A DNA stretch of 64,000 nt from Teredinibacter waterburyi (GTDB lineage Bacteria; Pseudomonadota; Gammaproteobacteria; Pseudomonadales; Cellvibrionaceae): the NCBI RefSeq assembly GCF_001922985.1, contig NZ_MRUH01000167.1:62001-126000 (forward strand). Reading direction: 5' to 3'. Of the stretch, positions 57,743 to 64,000 are shown one piece after another; position 1 is the first letter of the stretch; every line of letters begins with the position of its first letter. Below the pieces are notes generated by a model, which searched no databases, was not told the DNA's origin, and saw only the letters and a program-made list of their open reading frames with translations. The position numbers and the translations under genes are program-made.

Positions 57743-59197
57743 ATGAAAATCATCATACTGGGCGCAGGGCGGGTCGGCGGCACGCTGGCGGCGAACCTGT
57801 CCAACGAAGCAAACGATATTACCGTAGTCGATAAAAACGAAGCGGCGCTGCGCGAATTGCGCGACCGTATCGATATTGGCGTGGTGGTTGGCCATGCGTC
57901 TCATCCGGCATCGCTAATGCAAGCGGGAATAGAAGACGCCGATATGCTGATTGCGGTAACCGGGGTCGACGAGATCAACATGGTCGCCTGCCAAATAGCC
58001 CACAGCCTGTTTCGAACACCGACCAAGATTGCCCGCATCCGCTCACAGGAATACGCCCAACACAAAGGTCTATTCGATAATGCCGCAATACCGGTGGATG
58101 TAATTATTTCGCCCGAGCAGATTGTTTCGGATTACCTGTTTCGCCTAATTGAGCAACCCGGAGCCCTACAAGTTCTGGATTTTGCCAACAGTACGGTGCA
58201 GTTAGTGGCCGTTAAAGCCTATTACGGTGGCCCTCTGGTCGGCCAAGAATTGCGCTTTCTGCGCAAGCATATCCCCCATGTCGATACCCGTGTAGCCGCC
58301 ATTTACCGTCGCAACCGGCCGATTACACCAACCGGTAATACCGTAATCGAAGCGGATGACGAGGTATTTTTTATCGCCGCTAAGGCCGATATTCGCGCGG
58401 TAATGAGTGAACTCCGACGGCTCGACCGGCCCTACAAACGCGTCGTAATTGCCGGTGGTGGCAACATTGGCCAGCGCCTCGCAGAGAAATTAGAAAATCG
58501 CTATTCCGTAAAAATTATCGAACGCAGTAGCGAACGTGCTGTTGAACTCACCGAACATCTAAGTAAAACCATTGTGATTCAGGGTAACGCCTCCAGCCAA
58601 GACTTGCTGCTCGAGGTGAATATCGCGGAAACCGATGTGTTTCTCGCCGTTACTAATTCCGATGAAGCCAATATTATGTCGTCGCTACTGGCAAAACGAA
58701 TCGGCGCACGCAAAGTTCTCACGCTTATTGGTAACCCCGCCTATGTGGATTTGGTCCAAGGTGGTGAGATTGATATTGCCATCTCGCCCCAGCAAGCAAC
58801 CATTGGCTCACTACTCACCCACGTGCGTCGTGGTGATATGGTGAATGTCCACTCATTGCGTCGCGGTGCCGCCGAAGCCATCGAAGTTATTGCCCACGGC
58901 GACCCAAGCACATCAAAGGTTGTCGGTCGTGCAGTAGAAGATATCGACCTGCCAGAGGGCGCAACCATTGGTGCCATTGTGCGGGAAGTTAGTAGCGCGC
59001 GCGGTTCTAACGAAATAATGCTCAATCCAGAGATTGCACTAACCGGCAGTACCAGCACCGATACAGTCCAAGAGGTTATTATTGCCCACGACGATATTGT
59101 TATTGAATCCGGTGACCACGTCATCGTGTTTCTGATCGACAAGCGCTACACCCGCGATATCGAACGCCTGTTTCAGGTGGGCTTTACCTTTTTATGA
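57743..59197 (+). CDS. trkA: Trk potassium uptake regulatory subunit TrkA
   Basis: 484-residue cytoplasmic NAD-binding protein that gates TrkH. It has two RCK (Rossmann + TrkA_C) halves: [15 protein letters not shown] at the start and [15 protein letters not shown] at about residue 235. ATG 57743. Fifteen bases before trkH, so the two form an operon. The length matches E. coli TrkA (458) with a slight extension. Confidence 0.97.
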   Translation: MKIIILGAGRVGGTLAANLSNEANDITVVDKNEAALRELRDRIDIGVVVGHASHPASLMQAGIEDADMLIAVTGVDEINMVACQIAHSLFRTPTKIARIRSQEYAQHKGLFDNAAIPVDVIISPEQIVSDYLFRLIEQPGALQVLDFANSTVQLVAVKAYYGGPLVGQELRFLRKHIPHVDTRVAAIYRRNRPITPTGNTVIEADDEVFFIAAKADIRAVMSELRRLDRPYKRVVIAGGGNIGQRLAEKLENRYSVKIIERSSERAVELTEHLSKTIVIQGNASSQDLLLEVNIAETDVFLAVTNSDEANIMSSLLAKRIGARKVLTLIGNPAYVDLVQGGEIDIAISPQQATIGSLLTHVRRGDMVNVHSLRRGAAEAIEVIAHGDPSTSKVVGRAVEDIDLPEGATIGAIVREVSSARGSNEIMLNPEIALTGSTSTDTVQEVIIAHDDIVIESGDHVIVFLIDKRYTRDIERLFQVGFTFL

Positions 59198-59211
59198 GTG
59201 GGCTTTAGATC

Positions 59212-60660
59212 ATGCATTACGCCATAATCTCGAAGGTTTTAGGTATTCTGTTAATGCTGTTTAGCTTAACAATGTTGCCGCCGGTTTTAGTGTCGCTGAT
59301 CTTTCAAGACGGCGCTTTTATGAGTTTTATTATCGCCTTCGGGATCGCCTTTATTACCGGCCTCGCGGCCTGGCTACCCTTCTATCAATTGAATCGCGAC
59401 CTGAATACCCGTGACGGCTTTTTAATTACCGCCATGTTCTGGCTGGTACTCGCACTATTCGGTTCGGCGCCACTGATGCTCGCCGAAACAACCCAAATGC
59501 CCTTTACCGATGCTATGTTTGAGTCCCTTTCTGGCTTGACCACCACCGGCGCCACGGTGATGACGGGGTTGGATGCACTACCGGAATCAATTCTCTATTA
59601 TCGACAACAACTGCAATGGCTCGGCGGCATTGGTATCGTCGTGATTGCGGTAGCTATTTTGCCTATGCTCGGCGTGGGCGGCATGCAGTTGTACCGCGCA
59701 GAAACACCGGGCCCGGTAAAAGATTCCAAGCTGACACCACGCATTACGCAAACCGCGAAGTACCTCTTTTTAATTTATTTAACCCTTACGCTAGCTTGTG
59801 GCATCGCCTATTGGCTTGCCGGAATGTCGCCTTTCGAAGCCATTTGCCATGCTTTCTCCACTGTCGCCATCGGCGGGTTCTCTACCCACGACGCCAGTAT
59901 TGGCTATTTTAATAGCGGCCCTATCATGGTGATTTGTACCATTTTTATGGTGCTTTCTGGGGTTAACTTTGCACTGCACTTTTTTGCTTGGCGAACTAAA
60001 AGCCTAGTGCATTATTTTCGCGACCCAGAGTTTAAGTTTTACGCTTTTATGCTGTTACTTGGTACGGCGCTGACCATCGGTTATCTAATGGTTAGCGGTG
60101 CCTATGATGTGAAAACCAGTATTCTCTACGGCTTATTTGAGCTGGTATCTATTTTAACCACCACCGGTTTTGGTGTTGCCGACTTCTCGATCTGGCCAAG
60201 CTTTTTACCCTTTCTTATTTTTATGTTTGCCTTTATGGGCGGCTGCGCCGGTTCGACTGGCGGCGGCATAAAGATGATTCGCGTATTGTTAATTATGAAA
60301 CAGGGCTTGCGTGAAATTCACCGCTTAATTCACCCCAATGCGGTTATTCCAATTAAGATCGGCAGCAAAACAATTTCCGACCGTGTTATAGAATCGGTCT
60401 GGGGGTTTTTTGCGGTGTACGTTTTGTCGTACCTCACCATGACCATGTTGTTATTGGGCACTGGCTTAGATTTTGTCACCGCATTTACCGCTGTAGGCGC
60501 TTGCTTAAACAATCTTGGCCCCGGCTTGGGTGAAGTTTCCGCTCACTACGGCTTAATCAACGACCCCGCTAAATGGATACTGTGTTTTGCGATGCTGTTG
60601 GGCCGGCTAGAAGTCTTTACCCTGCTGGTATTGTTTACCCCAATGTTTTGGCGACGCTAA
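59212..60660 (+). CDS. trkH: Trk potassium transporter membrane subunit TrkH, copy 1
   Basis: 482 residues, four M1-P-M2 repeats. Filter loops are visible as TTTGATVMTG, STVAIGGFSTHD, TTTGFGVADF and LNNLGPGLGE. It imports potassium with proton or sodium motive force under control of TrkA encoded just upstream. ATG 59212. It ends 31 bases from a second trkH coming from the other strand. Confidence 0.96.
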   Translation: MHYAIISKVLGILLMLFSLTMLPPVLVSLIFQDGAFMSFIIAFGIAFITGLAAWLPFYQLNRDLNTRDGFLITAMFWLVLALFGSAPLMLAETTQMPFTDAMFESLSGLTTTGATVMTGLDALPESILYYRQQLQWLGGIGIVVIAVAILPMLGVGGMQLYRAETPGPVKDSKLTPRITQTAKYLFLIYLTLTLACGIAYWLAGMSPFEAICHAFSTVAIGGFSTHDASIGYFNSGPIMVICTIFMVLSGVNFALHFFAWRTKSLVHYFRDPEFKFYAFMLLLGTALTIGYLMVSGAYDVKTSILYGLFELVSILTTTGFGVADFSIWPSFLPFLIFMFAFMGGCAGSTGGGIKMIRVLLIMKQGLREIHRLIHPNAVIPIKIGSKTISDRVIESVWGFFAVYVLSYLTMTMLLLGTGLDFVTAFTAVGACLNNLGPGLGEVSAHYGLINDPAKWILCFAMLLGRLEVFTLLVLFTPMFWRR

Positions 60661-60691
60661 ACTTCTACTTTCTAAATCCTAAACTCCTAAG

Positions 60692-62149
60692 CTAAGATCG
60701 CCAAAACTCTGGTAGTAACAGTGCCAACACGGTGAAATATTCTAATCGACCGAGAATCATACTTGCGGAGAGTATCCAGGTTCCCGCATCGCTCACCGGC
60801 TGAAAATTATTCCCCAAGCTGCCAAACGCCGGCCCCACCACATTTAAACAAGCAGACACCGCCGTAAACGCCGACCAAAAATCTAGCCCGGTCGCCATCA
60901 TCATTAAAATTAAGATGAGCGCTGTCGCTACAACCACCGACAAAAAGGCCACTGTCGCGCTGAGTACCGACTCCTCTACTGGATGGGATTGAAACCTTAC
61001 CCGCGTAATAGCGTTCGGATAGTTAATCCGTGTTAAAACCACACCAATAATCTTAATAAACAAGATATTGCGAATAAATTTATTGCCACCGGCCGTCGAG
61101 CCAGCACATCCGCCCAAATAGCCACTTAACACTAACAGCGCGATAACGACCATTGGCCACTCGGTATAAGCCGCCGCTCCGTAGCCCGTGCTGGTAATAA
61201 ACGAAATTAAATGAAACAGTGCCTGATTAAAGCCTTCAAAATAATCGGTATAAACGTCCTGACTCATAAACACATAAAAGATGACACCCGAGATCAGCAC
61301 AATTGTCAGCAAAAAATATCGGGTTTCTTCATCACGCCAATAGCTCATTAAATTGAATTGCCGCGCATTACGAAAATGTAACGCGAAGCTTATTGCCCCC
61401 ATCAACATAAAGATGTCGGATACGATTAACACCGCACCGCTTTTGAAGTAACCCAAGCTCGCATCATGAGTTGAGAAACCACCGGTAGAAACGGTGGTAA
61501 AGCTATGTGCGATCGCATCGTAAAAGCTCATACCCACCAAGTAATAACAAATCGTACATGCGATAGAAATGCTTATATACACCACCCAAAGGTAGTGCGC
61601 ACTGCTGGCGACTCGCGGTGATACCTTATCGTCTTTAATCGGCCCGGGTGTTTCTGCTCTCAGCAGTTTCATACCGCCAACATTCAGTACCGGCAAAACC
61701 GCAACCACAAAAATAACCACACCCAAACCACCCAACCACTGTAAAAATTGACGGTAGAGCAAAAAAGATTTCGGCATACCATCGAGGTTACTTAGCACCG
61801 TTGCACCCGTGGTAGTGAGTGCGCTTACCGACTCAAACACGCCATCAGTAAGCGATACGCCGGTAACTTCAATAATCGGCAGTGCGCCTAACAAGCCAAC
61901 TAGCACCCATGTAAGGGTAGCGAATAGCATTGAGTCGGCTGGGGTGATTTTTTCTAGGCGCTGTTGACTGAAAAAACTGAATAGAAACACACTCACCATA
62001 AGCATGCTTGCAGCAGGAATAAAAAATTGGGTTTCTTCGTGATCGTGAAATACCAGCAACGAAAGCAGTGCAAATACCGCCTGCACCAAACCCATTAGCC
62101 CCACGGGGAAGGCTAACAGGTAAAATTTAATACTGCGGTTGATAACCAT
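60692..62149 (-). CDS. trkH: Trk potassium transporter membrane subunit TrkH, copy 2
   Basis: 485 residues, clearly paralogous to copy 1 (shared ALTTTGATVLSNLD, LRAETPGPIKDDKVSPR, TVSTGGFSTHDASLGYF). Filter loops 3 and 4 differ: TSTGYGAAAY and LNVVGPAFGS. It has no trkA beside it on its own strand, so it probably uses the same TrkA. Two TrkH (or TrkH/TrkG) channels with one TrkA is a known arrangement; the tail-to-tail placement is less common. Confidence 0.95.
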   Translation of the reverse strand: MVINRSIKFYLLAFPVGLMGLVQAVFALLSLLVFHDHEETQFFIPAASMLMVSVFLFSFFSQQRLEKITPADSMLFATLTWVLVGLLGALPIIEVTGVSLTDGVFESVSALTTTGATVLSNLDGMPKSFLLYRQFLQWLGGLGVVIFVVAVLPVLNVGGMKLLRAETPGPIKDDKVSPRVASSAHYLWVVYISISIACTICYYLVGMSFYDAIAHSFTTVSTGGFSTHDASLGYFKSGAVLIVSDIFMLMGAISFALHFRNARQFNLMSYWRDEETRYFLLTIVLISGVIFYVFMSQDVYTDYFEGFNQALFHLISFITSTGYGAAAYTEWPMVVIALLVLSGYLGGCAGSTAGGNKFIRNILFIKIIGVVLTRINYPNAITRVRFQSHPVEESVLSATVAFLSVVVATALILILMMMATGLDFWSAFTAVSACLNVVGPAFGSLGNNFQPVSDAGTWILSASMILGRLEYFTVLALLLPEFWRS

Positions 62150-62305
62150 TAAGAACTCTGTGGCGGCAGCTGGTCAGCTGAGAATAATACCCAGCCACGC
62201 CAGCAAAGACCACCACAGCTTTAGACCTTCTACTACCTAACAACGTACTTTTGCAGAATAACGGGCTACTAGTAAGCAATTGGCAATTGATAACGGCTTA
62301 GGCTA

Positions 62306-63043
62306 CTAATAACGACTTACGCTACCTGGGCCCATTATTAGCACATCTTTACTCTCCGTTGCCTCACCTACTTTTATTTCCCCTGAACCCATAATGCTAC
62401 CGCCCACGCGCTTTGCCTGCGGCACTAGAATATCGCCCGCCCCCTGAATAGCGACTTCCGCATTGTTTAACGCTAACGCACTCGCGTCGATAGTTCCTGC
62501 TCCCTGAATAATCGCCTTTAACATGTCGATGTCTCCCTGCAGCGTAACTGTCCCTGCACCCTGCTGGGTAACCTCAAAGGTGTCACCGGTTAGATTGTTC
62601 AAGCGGGCCGTGCTCGCCCCCATCAGTATCACACGCGTTACTGCGGGTGATACACAGCTGACTTTCAGTGGTAGCTTTTCAAAATAACTCGACTCTACTT
62701 TTACCGTCAGCGCCCCCTTTTCCACCTTAGATGTTATTTCACTGATAATATTGTTATCGCCGACCAAAGTGCACTTAGACTCGTTACCAATACCCAATTC
62801 AAAGTCCATATTGCCGGCAATGTTAATACTTTGATAAGCGTCGAGCTCTCGCACCTGGCGCATTTGGATACCACTACCCATTATGGTTTCGCCAGATTTA
62901 TTGGGCTGCCAAAACATTGGCGTCGAACCCGAAAATACACTCGCTTCTACGACCACCACAAACACTAACCAAGCCACTATCGCCGCGAGTAAGATTTTAT
63001 TGGTGCGGCTTAAACCATTCGTGTGAAAATATGATCCGCTCAT
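62306..63043 (-). CDS. membrane-anchored GIN domain protein (DUF2807)
   Basis: 245 residues: an N-terminal membrane helix (about 15-35) and a beta-helix-like GIN/DUF2807 domain with periodic strands (GAGTVTLQGDI, GAGTIDASAL, GAGDILVPQA, GSGEIKVGEA). Such proteins are cell-surface or periplasmic with unknown function. Its ATG overlaps the GntR stop by four bases, so it is coupled to the regulator. Confidence 0.85.
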   Translation of the reverse strand: MSGSYFHTNGLSRTNKILLAAIVAWLVFVVVVEASVFSGSTPMFWQPNKSGETIMGSGIQMRQVRELDAYQSINIAGNMDFELGIGNESKCTLVGDNNIISEITSKVEKGALTVKVESSYFEKLPLKVSCVSPAVTRVILMGASTARLNNLTGDTFEVTQQGAGTVTLQGDIDMLKAIIQGAGTIDASALALNNAEVAIQGAGDILVPQAKRVGGSIMGSGEIKVGEATESKDVLIMGPGSVSRY

Positions 63044-63408
63044 TTGTTATTCTCCAAAAAAAGTTGGTATTGGCCAGTAAGGTCTTCTACTGAGTAACCA
63101 AGTAGCTGCGCCTCTTTAAATACTTTCGGCAAGTCTCGCTCGGCAAAGCGTTGACGCTTTAGTAACTTCAAGCTTGCTACAGCATTCGATGCAGTGAAAT
63201 AGCCTATGCCGCGTTTGTTTTCGATTATTTCTTGGTCTTGTAAATATCCGTAGGAGCGCATCGCCGTGTTTACATTCACTTTCAACTCGGCGGCTAGTTC
63301 TCTTACCGAAGGAATCCTTTCGTTTTCGGGCCATTTTCCCAACACTATCTGGTCGGTAATATAGTCGGCGATTTGTATATAAATCGCTTGCGCGTCATCG
63401 AATTTCAT
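63040..63408 (-). CDS. GntR family regulator, YtrA type
   Basis: 122 residues: an N-terminal winged helix (AIYIQIADYITDQIVLGKWPENERIPSVRELAAELKVNVNTAMRSYGYL) and a short helical tail, as in the YtrA subfamily, which normally controls neighbouring ABC transporters. The ATG at 63408 is used, with GGAGG five bases before; the longer frame to 63480 lies inside the permease gene. It overlaps both neighbours by four bases. Confidence 0.92.
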   Translation of the reverse strand: MKFDDAQAIYIQIADYITDQIVLGKWPENERIPSVRELAAELKVNVNTAMRSYGYLQDQEIIENKRGIGYFTASNAVASLKLLKRQRFAERDLPKVFKEAQLLGYSVEDLTGQYQLFLENNK

Positions 63409-64000
63409 CCTGCCTCCACTTCGCGATAACAAATAAAAGATAAGCCCCAAAAGAATCCAAAATAAATTATCAGTAGCCATGCAGGTAGGACCGGCTGACC
63501 ATCAGTAAAGTGTATACGCGGGTCAAACATTGCGTGCTCAAACACTAGGTGCCACATACCCATTAATACACCGAAGGTAACTAGGCCTAGTAGGATTACA
63601 CTGCCCCAGGTTTTAAAGAACACGAACTTGCGGAAGTACACAGCACCAAAGAACAATAGCGGCTGCACAACCCAATACCACTTCAATTGCAGCCAAACCT
63701 GTGCGCTGGTCAAATGAGGGACGTTGCCATCAAATACCGCTAAGTTCATAGCCGCGTAGGCAAGCGCTGGCGGTAACAAGGCTAGAAAAGGCAGCAATAG
63801 CATTGAATTCAGCCATTCCACCGTAAACTTTTCGGTAATCGACGCGGGCACCATTAAGGAGTGCACCAGTGACGACTTTTGTTTTAGGTCTGAAAAGAAT
63901 AGATATTCGCCGCCGATGGTAACCGCTGCGTTTAAACAAATGGCGATCCATGCAAAGTCGTTATCAATGTAGTTAAACCACATGTAAGACAGAATTAAAT
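63405..64000 (-). CDS. ABC-2-like membrane protein, 5' end outside the window
   Basis: At least 197 residues, with the frame open at the window edge. About five membrane helices are visible after a juxtamembrane segment LFFSDLKQKSSLVHSLMVPASITEKFTVEW, which resembles permease-like proteins encoded with YtrA-type regulators. ATG 63983 is in frame, but an earlier start beyond the window is likely. Its stop overlaps the GntR start (ATGA). A cognate ATPase, if any, must lie outside. Confidence 0.75.
   Translation of the reverse strand, partial: LILSYMWFNYIDNDFAWIAICLNAAVTIGGEYLFFSDLKQKSSLVHSLMVPASITEKFTVEWLNSMLLLPFLALLPPALAYAAMNLAVFDGNVPHLTSAQVWLQLKWYWVVQPLLFFGAVYFRKFVFFKTWGSVILLGLVTFGVLMGMWHLVFEHAMFDPRIHFTDGQPVLPAWLLIIYFGFFWGLSFICYREVEAG

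Overview
The window is a contiguous stretch of a marine-type gammaproteobacterial chromosome, most like the Cellvibrionaceae (Saccharophagus, Teredinibacter, Cellvibrio). This placement is inference from gene content: a secreted GH5 endoglucanase with two CBM10 modules joined by polyserine linkers, a Pseudomonas-like order of cytochrome oxidase genes (ctaC-ctaD-ctaG-ctaE, then SURF1-ctaA-ctaB-sco), and the block aroE-hemF-tsaC-purE-dprA-LysM-def-fmt-rsmB-trkA. In pseudomonads several of these blocks lie close to oriC, so the window is probably near the origin. No origin, tRNA, rRNA, insertion sequence, prophage or CRISPR array was seen.

Layout. 0-2 kb: cytochrome c4 divergent from engB. 2-4 kb: a cellulase with a perfect CRP-type operator upstream, followed by a 55-bp tandem repeat array. 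4-8.3 kb, minus strand: an aldo/keto reductase, then a hexuronate unit (gamma-carbonic-anhydrase-like gene, uxuA, lactonase-like lipoprotein). 8.6-10 kb: a degenerate HD-GYP protein. 10.3-12.6 kb: prlC-yheV. 12.7-21.9 kb: the aa3 oxidase structural and assembly genes. 22-24.9 kb: a DinF-type MATE transporter and two unknown genes. 25-29.2 kb: a nitrate-reductase-like molybdoenzyme with a fused FeS/membrane-anchor partner. 29.6-31.6 kb: yceH, a GNAT and a PLD-family protein. 32-35.5 kb: a very large propeller-sensor diguanylate cyclase. 35.5-41.2 kb: a beta-propeller lipoprotein and the zinc regulon zur-znuC-znuB / znuA around one Zur box. 41.4-47.1 kb: a small secreted protein, polA, a DUF1993 gene, a second diguanylate cyclase and arfB. 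47.2-60.7 kb: a retropepsin-like protease and the aroE-to-trkH housekeeping block. 60.7-64 kb: a second trkH facing the first, then a tightly overlapped permease/GntR/GIN-domain operon running out of the window.

The genes cover respiration (c4, aa3 oxidase with heme A and copper insertion), plant polysaccharide and uronate use, zinc homeostasis, potassium uptake, c-di-GMP signalling and translation (def, fmt, rsmB, tsaC, arfB). No clearly new defence or mobile system is visible. The most interesting items are a family of ATCC-loop palindromes fused to terminators at two distant loci, a Cys-ligand molybdoenzyme paired with a DmsB-DmsC fusion, a CxxxC (Sco-like) protein inside the oxidase assembly operon, a nine-G run inside the active-site codons of a diguanylate cyclase, and an attenuator-like leader between def and fmt.
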